A stretch of 64,000 nt of DNA, from assembly GCF_900636915.1 (NCBI RefSeq), contig NZ_LR134327.1, forward strand, positions 558,001 through 622,000, in the 5' to 3' direction. This DNA is from Aggregatibacter aphrophilus ATCC 33389 (lineage in GTDB: Bacteria > Pseudomonadota > Gammaproteobacteria > Enterobacterales > Pasteurellaceae). Positions 28,744 to 38,642 of the stretch are shown in pieces (position 1 is the first letter of the stretch; each line of letters opens with the position of its first letter). A program made the position numbers and the translations under genes. The notes under the pieces are model-generated. The model searched no databases, was not told the origin of the DNA, and was given only the letters and a program-made list of their open reading frames with translations.

Positions 28744-29574
28744 ATGAGGTCGGTCGCCATTGTCGGATTAGGTTGGCTAGGTTTGCCACTAGCACGACAT
28801 TTAAAAAATCTAGGCTGGGATGTAAAAGGTACAAAACGAACCCACGAAGGTGTAGAACAAATGCGTTTAATGCGTTTGGAAGCCTATCATTTAGAACTTA
28901 CCCCTGAAATTAATGCCGATCCTGACGATGTCAGTGCGCTACTCAATGTTGATTCGTTGATCATTAATATTCCACCAAGCCAATATTTTTTTGATCTCAA
29001 TCAGTACGTCCAAAGCGTACAAAATTTGGTTAACGAAGCCTTGTTACATGGCGTTAGTCATATTATTTTTATTAGCTCCACTTCTGTTTTTCCTGATATT
29101 TCCGCTTATTTTGACGAGTCTGTTACTCCACAACCGGATAGCGATATTGGTCGTGCATTGGTTGAAATCGAAAACGGATTAGCTCAGATGCAAGACATTG
29201 ATTGCGACATTATTCGTTTTGCAGGTTTAGTCGGCAACGATCGCCACCCAATTTACTCTCTTGCCGGTAAACAGGAGCTTAAGTGCGGTCATTCTCCGGT
29301 GAATTTGGTCCATTTAGACGATTGCGCCCGTGCCATTCAATTATTGTTAGAAACGCCCGGAGGCTATCGCTTATACCATTTGGCCGCACCAATTCACCCG
29401 ACGCGGGAAGAATATTACCGTCACGCTGCTGAAAAATACGCGCTGGAACTACCGCACTTTATTAGTACAGATCAAGATCCGCAGCGCATTATCATGGCGG
29501 AAAAAATTTGCAATGAATTGGAATTTGTTTACCAATACCCGGATCCAAATTTAATGCTTACAACAGAAGAATAA
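28744..29574 (+). CDS. yeeZ: NAD(P)-dependent epimerase-like protein YeeZ
   Basis: This 276-residue protein is an extended short-chain dehydrogenase/epimerase of the YeeZ family. It starts with a dinucleotide-binding Rossmann motif (IVGLGWLGLPLA, about 5-16). The catalytic region is SSTSVFPD, and the usual YxxxK is not obvious, which is also true of E. coli YeeZ as I recall. Its substrate is unknown. AGGAG precedes the ATG. It stands alone between purC and argG and ends where a USS begins. Two USS lie inside the coding sequence (near 29282 and 29451). Confidence 0.88.
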   Translation: MRSVAIVGLGWLGLPLARHLKNLGWDVKGTKRTHEGVEQMRLMRLEAYHLELTPEINADPDDVSALLNVDSLIINIPPSQYFFDLNQYVQSVQNLVNEALLHGVSHIIFISSTSVFPDISAYFDESVTPQPDSDIGRALVEIENGLAQMQDIDCDIIRFAGLVGNDRHPIYSLAGKQELKCGHSPVNLVHLDDCARAIQLLLETPGGYRLYHLAAPIHPTREEYYRHAAEKYALELPHFISTDQDPQRIIMAEKICNELEFVYQYPDPNLMLTTEE

Positions 29575-29687
29575 AAGTGCGGTCATTTTTAACTCTAGAA
29601 TAGCCAATATTTTGGGTTAAGCATCGTTATTTCCCTTTGTATAACCTAAAATAGCCTCAAAGGGACAGAAATCATAAACACAAATAA

Positions 29688-31037
<1,350 letters not shown>

Positions 31038-31052
31038 AAACGCAGGAAAAGC

Positions 31053-31108
31053 ACCGCACTTTTGAGATTAACGAACACACGTAACAGATCTCTACAAAGT
31101 GCGGTTTA
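31053..31108 (+). terminator. argG terminator, paired USS
   Basis: ACCGCACTTT (31053-31062) pairs with AAAGTGCGGT (31096-31105), and GAGAT (31064-31068) with ATCTC (31088-31092). The T-run after it is poor. Confidence 0.55.
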
Positions 31109-31282
31109 AAATAACAATGATCCAAGGGTGCATTACATACACCCATTTTTTATCTTATCTAAACCACAAAAAACGTTTCTAAAACGAACCGTACTCTACG
31201 ACCTATTTGTAAAGATTTTGCAACTGCTCGCTATTTACCATATCATAGGCCCCCTTTCTTACTCACTAATTTGAGGTAATTT

Positions 31283-31528
31283 ATGTTTGGAATTGACTCT
31301 GTCGAAATTTTCGGTTATGTCGCAACATTAATTGTCGCCGCATCTTTTTTATTTAAATCCATCGTTCCGCTTCGTATCGTTAATAGCATTGGTGCCGCAT
31401 TATTTGTAGTTTACGCCCTCATCACCCAAACCTACCCGGTAGCATTATTAAACGCATTTCTAGTTGTCGTGCATATTTATCAGTTATGGCGTTTAAAAAA
31501 GACCAGTAAGATCACTAGCGTAAAATAA
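31283..31528 (+). CDS. Small inner-membrane protein, YgjV-like
   Basis: The 81-residue product has three predicted membrane helices (about 8-27, 30-48 and 50-68) and a basic tail (RLKKTSKITSVK). The pattern of small hydrophobic helices resembles one half of the YgjV family of inner-membrane proteins, which are about twice as long. GAGG lies eight bases before the ATG, and the frame is well isolated, so it is probably real. Function is unknown. A half-damaged USS hairpin follows it. Confidence 0.7.
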   Translation: MFGIDSVEIFGYVATLIVAASFLFKSIVPLRIVNSIGAALFVVYALITQTYPVALLNAFLVVVHIYQLWRLKKTSKITSVK

Positions 31529-31544
31529 CCCCTCTCTTCCAGCC

Positions 31545-31598
31545 AAAAGTGCGGTCAGTTTTTTTCGTATTTTTTATAATACATGACCGCCCTCTTTT
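31545..31598 (+). terminator. Decayed paired-USS hairpin
   Basis: AAAAGTGCGGTCA (31545-31557) faces TGACCGCCCTCTTTT (31584-31598). The first USS is exact; the second has two substitutions in the ACTT part. It looks like an eroded USS terminator of the small membrane gene. Confidence 0.45.
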
Positions 31599-31663
31599 CT
31601 TTATTCGACAAAACGAAATCACATAAAATTTATTTATCTGAAACATTAAAAAAAATATTAAAA

Positions 31664-31679
31664 CATGATCTAAGTCACA
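31664..31679. promoter_or_regulatory. Weak CRP-like site before ggt
   Basis: CATGATCTAAGTCACA has one perfect CRP half (TCACA) and three of five bases in the other. It lies 93 bases before the ggt start. No clear -10 fits the class II distance, so it is tentative. Confidence 0.25.
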
Positions 31680-31771
31680 AATTCATCGCTCACCTTACGA
31701 TCTCTTGTTGTTTTAATCACCAAAATTAGGTTAATCTCAAAGCAGTTATTGCACACACAACAGGAGAAAAT

Positions 31772-33544
31772 ATGAAAAAACTCGCCACCAAATGCTTATT
31801 TAGCAGTTTAGCGCTTTCTATTGCCCTCGCAGTGGGAAGCCCATTTGCCATAGCTAATCAACCGGCTGCCACACCGTCTGCAACGGAATTGGCAGCAGCG
31901 CGTTATGACAGCGCCAATGATATCTTCCATCCTGTTTATGCCAAACAGGGGATGGTTGCCAGTGAACAAGGTTTAGCCACACAAGTGGGCGCAGACATTT
32001 TACGCCAAGGTGGTAACGCCGTTGACGCCGCCGTTGCCGTAGGCTTTGCGCTGGCGGTGGTGTTGCCTAATGCAGGCAATATTGGTGGCGGTGGCTTTAT
32101 GGTATTACACGATGCCAAAAGCGGCGGCAATTATTCCGTTGATTTCCGTGAAACTGCTCCGTTGAAAGCAGATCGTGATATGTATTTGGATAAAGACGGT
32201 AACGTGATTGACGGTCGTTCTCTTTACACTCATTTTGCCGTAGGTGTACCGGGCACTGTTGCCGGTATGGAATATGCCTTGAAAAAATGGGGCACAATGT
32301 CCCTCGCTCAAGTCATTGCACCGGCCATTAAATTGGCAGAAAAGGGCTTTGTAGTTGGCCCGATGTTAGCAAGTACATTAAAAGAAGAAAAAGACAATTT
32401 AGGCAAATGGCCGCAATCAAAAGCCATCTTCTTTAAAAATGGTGAGCCGTTGCAAGAAGGCGATTTGTTAGTGCAAAAAGACTTGGCTAACTCTCTAAAA
32501 CTGATTGCCAAACAAGGGGCAAAAGCCTTTTATGAAGGCAATATAGCCAAGAAAATTGTCGCTGAAATGGAGAAAAATCAAGGCTTAATCACGCTGGAAG
32601 ATTTAAAAGGCTATAAAGTCGTGGAACGTAAACCGATTGAAGGCGAATATCGCGGTTATAAAGTGGTGACTATGCCGCCACCAAGTTCCGGCGGAGTGCA
32701 TTTAGTGCAAATTTTGAATATTTTGGAACGCTATCCGATGGCTGATTACGGCGTGAACAGTGCCAAAAGCATTCACTATTTGGCGGAAGCGATGAAACTT
32801 GCCTACGCCGACCGTTCCGAATATTTAGGCGATCCTGATTTTGTAAAAATTCCGGTAACAGGCTTAATCTCGAAAAAATACGCTGATGAATTAGCCCAAG
32901 GTATTAGCGACAGTAAAGTGAAAGCGGCAAGTGAAATCAAACCGGGTAAGCCGCAACCTTACGAAAGTGACCAAACCACCCATTTTTCCGTTATGGATAA
33001 GCACGGTAATGCGGTGGCAGTGACCTATACCCTCAACTTTAACTTCGGTAGTGGCATTGTGGCAGAAGGCACAGGAATTCTGTTAAATGACGAAATGGAT
33101 GATTTCTCCGCCAAACCGGGCGTACCAAACGCTTTTGGGCTTATCGGCGGCGAGGCCAATGCCATTGCGCCGCAAAAACGCCCGCTTTCATCCATGACGC
33201 CAACCTTAGTAATGAAGGACAATAAACCGTGGTTAGTCACCGGTAGCCCCGGTGGCGCACGAATTATCACGACCGTACTACAAAGTATCGTCAATACCAT
33301 CGACCACAAAATGAACCCGGCAGAAGCCATCGTGACCCCGCGCGTTCATCATCAATGGTTGCCTGATGAGTTACGTATAGAAGAAGGCTTAAGTCCGGAT
33401 ACCTTGTCTTTACTCAAAGCGCAAGGTTACAACATTAAAGAAAAAGCCCCAATGGGACGGGTTCAAATCATCCAAGCCACCGAAAATGGCTTCTATGGTT
33501 ATTCCGACCCACGCAATCCTGAAGGGAAAACAGTCGGGTATTAA
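31772..33544 (+). CDS. ggt: Gamma-glutamyltranspeptidase
   Basis: Ggt is a periplasmic Ntn-hydrolase that transfers or hydrolyses the gamma-glutamyl group of glutathione. The 590-residue precursor has a signal peptide (about 1-28). Self-cleavage before Thr402 in QTTHFSV would give a large and a small subunit. The oxyanion and substrate residues in GNIGGGGFM, RETAP and GSPGGARI are present, as is the PLSSMTPT motif. Length fits E. coli Ggt (580). AGGAG precedes the ATG. It is monocistronic with its own terminator. Confidence 0.96.
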   Translation: MKKLATKCLFSSLALSIALAVGSPFAIANQPAATPSATELAAARYDSANDIFHPVYAKQGMVASEQGLATQVGADILRQGGNAVDAAVAVGFALAVVLPNAGNIGGGGFMVLHDAKSGGNYSVDFRETAPLKADRDMYLDKDGNVIDGRSLYTHFAVGVPGTVAGMEYALKKWGTMSLAQVIAPAIKLAEKGFVVGPMLASTLKEEKDNLGKWPQSKAIFFKNGEPLQEGDLLVQKDLANSLKLIAKQGAKAFYEGNIAKKIVAEMEKNQGLITLEDLKGYKVVERKPIEGEYRGYKVVTMPPPSSGGVHLVQILNILERYPMADYGVNSAKSIHYLAEAMKLAYADRSEYLGDPDFVKIPVTGLISKKYADELAQGISDSKVKAASEIKPGKPQPYESDQTTHFSVMDKHGNAVAVTYTLNFNFGSGIVAEGTGILLNDEMDDFSAKPGVPNAFGLIGGEANAIAPQKRPLSSMTPTLVMKDNKPWLVTGSPGGARIITTVLQSIVNTIDHKMNPAEAIVTPRVHHQWLPDELRIEEGLSPDTLSLLKAQGYNIKEKAPMGRVQIIQATENGFYGYSDPRNPEGKTVGY

Positions 33545-33554
33545 ATACAAAATA

Positions 33555-33575
33555 GGCGCATACAATGCGCCTTTA
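33555..33575. terminator. Terminator between ggt and the tRNA operon
   Basis: GGCGCAT (33555-33561) and ATGCGCC (33565-33571) pair around three bases, with short T-runs on both strands. It can serve ggt and the converging tRNA transcript. Confidence 0.7.
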
Positions 33576-33628
33576 TCACATTGATAACTAAATAAAAAGT
33601 AGAAATTTAATTTTATTAATAAGGAACA

Positions 33629-33703
33629 TGGCTGGGGTACTAGGATTCGAACCTAGGAATGCCGAGATCAAAACCCGGTGCCTTACCGCTTGGCGATACC
33701 CCA
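33629..33703 (-). tRNA. tRNA-Gln (TTG)
   Basis: The complement folds as a 75-base tRNA with encoded CCA. It begins TGGGGTATCGCCAAGCGG as E. coli tRNA-Gln does, carries the anticodon TTG in the loop TTTTGAT, and has the T-loop GGTTCGAATCC. It is identical to the neighbouring copy. Confidence 0.97.
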
Positions 33704-33740
33704 ATAGAAAGTGTACTGAAAAATAGAATTTGGAATAGTA

Positions 33741-33815
33741 TGGCTGGGGTACTAGGATTCGAACCTAGGAATGCCGAGATCAAAACCCGGTGCCTTACCG
33801 CTTGGCGATACCCCA
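33741..33815 (-). tRNA. tRNA-Gln (TTG), second copy
   Basis: This 75-base gene is identical in sequence to the tRNA at 33629-33703 and lies 37 bases upstream of it in the same operon. Tandem Gln genes also occur in the E. coli metT operon. Confidence 0.97.
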
Positions 33816-33843
33816 ACTACTATATTGATATCAATGAAATGAA

Positions 33844-33928
33844 TGGTGCGGGACGAGGGACTTGAACCCACACACCTCGCGGCGCCGGAACCTAAATCCG
33901 GTGCGTCTACCAATTTCGCCAGTCCCGC
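33844..33928 (-). tRNA. tRNA-Leu (TAG)
   Basis: The complement gives an 85-base class II tRNA starting GCGGGACTGGCGAAATTGG, with a long variable arm, anticodon TAG in ATTTAGG, T-loop GGTTCAAGTCC and encoded CCA. Confidence 0.97.
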
Positions 33929-33932
33929 AATA

Positions 33933-34009
33933 TGGTGGCTATGACGGGATTCGAACCTGTGACCCCAACATTATGAGTGTTGTGCTCTAACCAACTGAGC
34001 TACATAGCC
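33933..34009 (-). tRNA. tRNA-Met (CAT), elongator
   Basis: The complement folds as a 77-base tRNA starting GGCTATGTAGCTCAGTTGG with anticodon loop CTCATAA and encoded CCA. It resembles E. coli elongator metT, not the initiator. It is the first gene of the Met-Leu-Gln-Gln operon. Confidence 0.96.
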
Positions 34010-34046
34010 ATTTATTTGCAACTATCTCATTGACTTTGCGGAGCGT

Positions 34047-34075
34047 ATTATGCGGATATCGACCCTACTCGTCAA
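34047..34075 (-). promoter_or_regulatory. Promoter of the tRNA operon
   Basis: On the minus strand TTGACG (34075-34070) and CATAAT (34052-34047) are 17 bases apart. The following ACGC is GC-rich, as in stable RNA promoters. It lies 38 bases before tRNA-Met. Confidence 0.85.
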
Positions 34076-34247
34076 CCATTTTTTTATTAAAATAAATATT
34101 TTCGGAACATTCGAATAGAGATTAAACAAATCGTATTAATTTTATTCACAAGCTCGCATAGAAACCTACTCATTCCTTTGGAGCTGTTGATAAAGCCAAT
34201 ATTCAAAAAACATTGTTTTTTGACCGCACTTTACAGCCTGAGTGTTT

Positions 34248-35471
34248 TTATTCCTCAATCAAACGACGCAACAAACTGCCGTCATACAATGCACGCTTAA
34301 CCAAAGCAAACGCACCGATAACATCTTCATTGCTTAATTCGGATGCTTCTAACGGCGTATTTTGCACAAACGCAGGTAATGCGTGGCTTTCTAAGGTGCG
34401 ACGAATTGCAGCAAATAACACATTTTTCGCTTGGGTAATTTCACCGGAAATTACTATTTTTTCCGGATTAAACATATTTACGCTCATCGCCAGCACACGC
34501 CCGATTTGCACTCCAACGTGTTCAATTAGCTCCGTTGCCACCGCGTCTTGTTTATTGCTGGCTTTACAAATCGCTTCAATATCATGAGCCTCTAAAGAAA
34601 GCCATTTGCTTTGATAGCCATCTTCCAATAACTCCGACATTTTATTTTCAATCGCAGAATTACTAACAACCGTTTCCAAACAACCCACATTACCGCACAT
34701 ACAACGCTTGCCTAATGGATCTACCTGAATATGTCCGATTTCCCCCACATTATTCTTATAACCCAAAAAGACTTCATGATTAATCACAATTCCCGCACCA
34801 ACCCCTCTGTGAATACGCAACAACAAAGAATCATAACAATCTTTTGTCACGCCGAAATAATGCTCGGCAAGGGCTAAACTGCGCACATCATGACCGATAA
34901 ATGTCGGTAAATTAAAGTGTGCCGCAATATGATTGGCCAAATCCCAAGGCTCATTGAGCTCAAAATGCAGTACTTGTTCAATCATATTACTTTTCATGTC
35001 CACAAATCCCGGCACAGTAATCCCGATAGCAATGAATTCGCTACTGCGTTTTTGATTAGCTTGAATGAACGCTTCTAAATGCTGAAATAAAAACGCTTCA
35101 AATTCTTTTGGAGATTGATGGACAGGTAAATCAAACACCTCTTTTTTGAGCAACTTAGTGGATAAATCCATAATCGCTAAAGTTAAGTGTTCACGTCCTA
35201 AGCTGATTAAAATGGCACGGAAGGCTTTATATTCGGCCACGATAGAGGTTGCACGGCGACCACCCGTGGATTCTTGCTGCTCCACCTCTTTAATCAGACC
35301 GCGCGCCAATAAATAACGGGTAATTTTCGTCACGCTTGCCGGTGCAAGTTGACTGGTTTCTGAAATTTGAATACGAGAAATAGGCCCTTGTTGATCGATA
35401 AGTTTATAGACCACCGCACTATTCATCTGTTTCACTAAATCAACATTTGCGATTTGATGATTTTCTCGCAT
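34248..35471 (-). CDS. nagC: ROK-family repressor NagC
   Basis: NagC represses amino-sugar genes and is released by N-acetylglucosamine 6-phosphate. The 407-residue protein has an N-terminal winged helix (about 20-75, with NVDLVKQMN and QLAPASVTKITRYLL) and a C-terminal ROK sugar-sensing domain with the zinc motif GKRCMCGNVGCLE. NVDLVKQ and STGGRRA match E. coli NagC rather than Mlc. A TTG start five codons upstream is open, but GGGAG lies six bases before 35471. Its presence fits a cell that releases N-acetylglucosamine with dispersin B, though no nag operon is in the window. Confidence 0.88.
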   Translation of the reverse strand: MRENHQIANVDLVKQMNSAVVYKLIDQQGPISRIQISETSQLAPASVTKITRYLLARGLIKEVEQQESTGGRRATSIVAEYKAFRAILISLGREHLTLAIMDLSTKLLKKEVFDLPVHQSPKEFEAFLFQHLEAFIQANQKRSSEFIAIGITVPGFVDMKSNMIEQVLHFELNEPWDLANHIAAHFNLPTFIGHDVRSLALAEHYFGVTKDCYDSLLLRIHRGVGAGIVINHEVFLGYKNNVGEIGHIQVDPLGKRCMCGNVGCLETVVSNSAIENKMSELLEDGYQSKWLSLEAHDIEAICKASNKQDAVATELIEHVGVQIGRVLAMSVNMFNPEKIVISGEITQAKNVLFAAIRRTLESHALPAFVQNTPLEASELSNEDVIGAFALVKRALYDGSLLRRLIEE

Positions 35472-35533
35472 TTTATTCTCCCACAAAATATGAATTGAAT
35501 TATTTTAAAGCGGATTTCATAAATAGGAAATAG

Positions 35534-36838
35534 CTATTCCTGCTCCATGCCAAGGGCTTTGGAAAACATTTGTAAACCGGTAGCATTGCCGTTTTTTACC
35601 ATCGTCTGCATGGCTTGTGTCGGCGAATGAATTAACTTATTCATTAATTTATAGCTTAATTCTTGCACCACAAGTTCGGCATCTTCACCCTGTTGTATTG
35701 CGTTCAAAGCTCTTTCCAATAAAACTTGTCGGGTTTGATCGGCATTTTCACGGTATTTGCGAATCAAATTAGAAAATTGATGTACTTTTAACCACTCAAA
35801 GAAATCCTGACATTCCTGCCGAATAATCTCTTTTGCTTGCTCCGAAGCCTGTTCCCGCCGACTTAAGTTATGCTGGATAATATTTTGCAAATCATCCACA
35901 GTGTAATGATAAACGCTGTCTAATTCCGCCGCACTTTCTTCAATATCACGGGGCACCGCAATATCCACCAACAATATCGGTTTATAATCCCGCTGTTGTT
36001 GCGCCATCTCCACCATTGTTTGCGTAATGAGCACGGTTGGACTACCCGTTGAGCTAATCACGATATCCGCTTGATTCAATCCTTCTTGCAACCGTTCCAG
36101 ACCAATCGCCTGAACATTTTGCGGCCGCTCTAATTTGTCCAATAAGGTCTCCGCACGGGCTAAAGTGCGGTTAGCAATAACAATGTTTTTTACGCCATGG
36201 CGCAACAAATGGCGACTAACCAATTCAATCGTCTCACCTGCGCCCACTAACAAAATCGTTAGATCGCGTAAAGACTCAAAAATCTGACGCGCCAAGCTAC
36301 ACGCAGCATAAGCAACGGACACTGCACTTTCGCCGATATTGGTCTCAGTCCGCACCCGCTTCGCCGTCGCAAAGGTTTTTTGGAATAAACGGGAGAGTTC
36401 GCCGGAAATGGACTGATGTTCGTGTTGATAATACTCTTCACTCATTTGATAGGCTTGTTTCACCTGCCCTAAAATTTGCGGTTCGCCCAAAATTAGCGAA
36501 TCCAAGCCACAAGCTACTTCCATCAAATGATTTACCGCCGGCAGATTTTCATGAATATAAATACAACGATTAAGCTCAGCTAAATCCAACTGATGGATCG
36601 TCGAAAACCATTGCACTGCCTGTGTAATCCAACTTTGTGCTTCTTGCGGTGAAACACGTTTATTGTGTAAATAGACTTCTGTTCTATTGCAAGTGGACAA
36701 AATAACCGCGCTTTCCGCCAATTCGGTTTGCTGAATATTACGCAAGGCAAAAGCGCGCTTTTCGTCAGAAAACGCAACTTTTTCCCGTAACGCAACAGAA
36801 GCGGTTTTGTGATTGATACCCAGAACTAAAATCGTCAT
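35534..36838 (-). CDS. hemA: Glutamyl-tRNA reductase
   Basis: HemA reduces glutamyl-tRNA to glutamate semialdehyde, the first step of haem synthesis by the C5 path. The 434-residue product starts [15 protein letters not shown]; the catalytic Cys50 sits in STCNRTEVY. The NADPH-binding motif GAGETIELV and the C-terminal dimerisation helices follow. No Shine-Dalgarno is visible before the ATG. It lies 62 bases before nagC on the same strand; whether they share an mRNA is not clear. Confidence 0.96.
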   Translation of the reverse strand: MTILVLGINHKTASVALREKVAFSDEKRAFALRNIQQTELAESAVILSTCNRTEVYLHNKRVSPQEAQSWITQAVQWFSTIHQLDLAELNRCIYIHENLPAVNHLMEVACGLDSLILGEPQILGQVKQAYQMSEEYYQHEHQSISGELSRLFQKTFATAKRVRTETNIGESAVSVAYAACSLARQIFESLRDLTILLVGAGETIELVSRHLLRHGVKNIVIANRTLARAETLLDKLERPQNVQAIGLERLQEGLNQADIVISSTGSPTVLITQTMVEMAQQQRDYKPILLVDIAVPRDIEESAAELDSVYHYTVDDLQNIIQHNLSRREQASEQAKEIIRQECQDFFEWLKVHQFSNLIRKYRENADQTRQVLLERALNAIQQGEDAELVVQELSYKLMNKLIHSPTQAMQTMVKNGNATGLQMFSKALGMEQE

Positions 36839-37153
36839 AAAAAATACATGAAAAAATCACCGCACTTTCTCTTTAAAATACAAATGCGGCGAAATTTGTC
36901 CCACAGAAAAATAAAAGATAGAAATTAAAACGGGCATATTCTAGCTGAATTGCCAAGTTTTGGGCAAATTGATGTAAGAAAAAAGCCATTAATCTGCAAT
37001 TTTATTGCGTACCATCAAATAAGTGGGCACGGTCAAAATAGAAAAACCGATTAACACGGTAATTGATTATAAAAAACTCATTAATCTACTAATGCCTTTT
37101 GAGGTCGCTATTTGCCTCTTATCCGCCCTAAATTTTTATTTACCCTCAACTCG
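36839..37153. other. Gene-poor gap between hemA and gloB
   Basis: The 315-base gap holds a USS (near 36860) beside the hemA start and, on the minus strand, a 24-codon open remnant described separately (36989-37066). Nothing else is recognisable. Confidence 0.5.
36989..37066 (-). pseudogene. Possible 3' remnant of a membrane-protein gene
   Basis: The minus strand encodes 24 residues (ITVLIGFSILTVPTYLMV, then RNKIAD) directly before a TAA. The sequence is a hydrophobic helix followed by a positively charged tail, like the C-terminus of a transporter. Two codons upstream the frame is closed by TAA and there is no start codon. It therefore looks like the leftover end of a deleted permease gene. 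The family cannot be named from this fragment, and chance is possible. Confidence 0.3.
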
Positions 37154-37855
37154 CTAAAACTTATCTTTTGCCTGGCGTAATTGGGTAAATTGCGCCAAGT
37201 TGGTTGCCGTTAAAAACGGATTAATTTGTTTTTCCAAGCCTATCGTGGTCGGTAGGCTTGGTTTATTTTCAGCACGTAACTGCGCCACCAAAACACGATG
37301 ATTTTCCACCGCACTTTTGTTTGCCCAAACGTTTTGCACAAACGCTAAATTACTTAACGTATATTCATGTCCCGGGCAAACAATGGTGTCCTCAGGCAAC
37401 GCCGCGAAACGCTGCATGGTGGCGAACATTTGCGCATAATCACCGGTAAATACCCGCCCGCAACCGGCGGAAAATAAGGCATCACCGCAAAACAAATGCC
37501 CATCCACCCAATAACTCACATGCTGCGCTGTATGTCCGCCACTGGGTAGCACTTGAATTTGGTAATGTTCGGTGATAAGGTCGCCTTCATTAATCACCTG
37601 CGTCAGCCCATGTTCAACACACTCTGCCGGACCATAAATCGGTACTTGCGGGAAACGTTGTTTAAACGCCGCAACACCGTCCGTGTGATCCGCATGGTTG
37701 TGCGTGAGCAACAATGCTTCAACGGAAAAATGTTGTTCTTCCAACAAGTGAAATAGCTTGTCGGTTTCGGGCAAGTCAACAATGAGCAACGGTAAATTTT
37801 CCCGTGCATAAAGCCAAATATAATTATCGTTTAACGCAGGAATCGGAATTAACAT
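37154..37855 (-). CDS. gloB: Hydroxyacylglutathione hydrolase (glyoxalase II)
   Basis: GloB hydrolyses S-lactoylglutathione, the last step of methylglyoxal detoxification. The 233-residue protein has the metal motif [10 protein letters not shown] (His52, His54, Asp56, His57), [12 protein letters not shown], the bridging aspartate in [18 protein letters not shown] and the C-terminal glutathione-site helices. GAGG precedes the ATG. The window also has mgsA, which makes methylglyoxal, so source and sink are both present. The start lies only 17 bases from that of the divergent yafS. Confidence 0.96.
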   Translation of the reverse strand: MLIPIPALNDNYIWLYARENLPLLIVDLPETDKLFHLLEEQHFSVEALLLTHNHADHTDGVAAFKQRFPQVPIYGPAECVEHGLTQVINEGDLITEHYQIQVLPSGGHTAQHVSYWVDGHLFCGDALFSAGCGRVFTGDYAQMFATMQRFAALPEDTIVCPGHEYTLSNLAFVQNVWANKSAVENHRVLVAQLRAENKPSLPTTIGLEKQINPFLTATNLAQFTQLRQAKDKF

Positions 37856-37872
37856 AGGACCTCGGAGTTACC

Positions 37873-38571
37873 ATGATGTGGCGTGCTAAATATGAAAAGT
37901 CACTGGCGATGCCCACCGGTTGGCAACAACTGCCAAATGGGTGCGCTTATTGTAACGCATTAAACGCTTATTTTGCCCCTTGGTTTACAAAAATTTGTGG
38001 TTATCAGATTCTGAAAATTGGCGGACTTAGCGCAGAAATTCAATGTGATTTGCCCTTGCGCCACCAAATTAGTCTCAGCGAAAAAATAACGGAAAATTTG
38101 ACCGCACTTTTAGACGATCATCATTCTGTTGTACAAGCCAAGCTCACCGAACTCCCCTTTATTCAACAGCAGTTGGATGCTTGTGTGCTGACTAACACGC
38201 TGAATTTTGTCCAAGATCCCCATCAAGTGTTGCGCGAAACCCACCGCGTTCTCACCGATGACGGCTATTTGTTCCTCAGTCTGTTTAATCCGTTTAACGG
38301 TCTATTTTTTAAATCAAAAACGGGAGACTTCCCTTCACGTCATTATTGCATTTGGCGGATCATTGATTGGTTGGAATTACTAAACTTTGATATTTTGGAA
38401 CAGCGGAATTTGGCGCTATCCCATCAAGCCGCCGGTTGGTTTGCCCCGTTAACGGTTATCGTGGCGCAAAAACGCACCTACCCGTTGACGCTTAATCCGC
38501 AAAAAGTGCGGTCAAAAATTCCGGCGTTTTTACAACTGGCAGAAGCGTTGAAACAAGCGGAAGATCTTTAG
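37873..38571 (+). CDS. yafS: YafS-like class I methyltransferase
   Basis: The 232-residue protein is a SAM-dependent methyltransferase of the YafS type. The fold is inferred from the central acidic strand LDACVLTNTLNFVQDPHQVLRE and the later GYLFLSLFNP strand. The glycine-rich SAM loop is degenerate (LKIGGLSAEIQ), so catalytic competence is uncertain. In E. coli yafS is also divergent from gloB. GGAG lies before the double ATG. Its target is unknown. Confidence 0.82.
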   Translation: MMWRAKYEKSLAMPTGWQQLPNGCAYCNALNAYFAPWFTKICGYQILKIGGLSAEIQCDLPLRHQISLSEKITENLTALLDDHHSVVQAKLTELPFIQQQLDACVLTNTLNFVQDPHQVLRETHRVLTDDGYLFLSLFNPFNGLFFKSKTGDFPSRHYCIWRIIDWLELLNFDILEQRNLALSHQAAGWFAPLTVIVAQKRTYPLTLNPQKVRSKIPAFLQLAEALKQAEDL

Positions 38572-38588
38572 TCTTTAAAGAAAAAAAT

Positions 38589-38620
38589 AACGGTCAGAAA
38601 TAAATTAATTTCTGACCGTT
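38589..38620. terminator. Bidirectional terminator between yafS and ptsG
   Basis: AACGGTCAGAAAT (38589-38601) and ATTTCTGACCGTT (38608-38620) form a perfect 13-base stem with a six-base loop between the two convergent genes. Confidence 0.8.
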
Positions 38621-38642
38621 CCTATTTGTAGTGAGGAAAAAA

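Noticed and set aside
33629..33815. Direct repeat that might be an integrase attachment site
   Set aside because: It is two complete functional tRNA genes in one operon, and no integrase or phage gene is near.
33659..33865. A 68-codon frame over the tRNA genes
   Set aside because: It is antisense to two tRNA-Gln genes and part of tRNA-Leu; the repeat peptide just reflects the duplicated tRNA.
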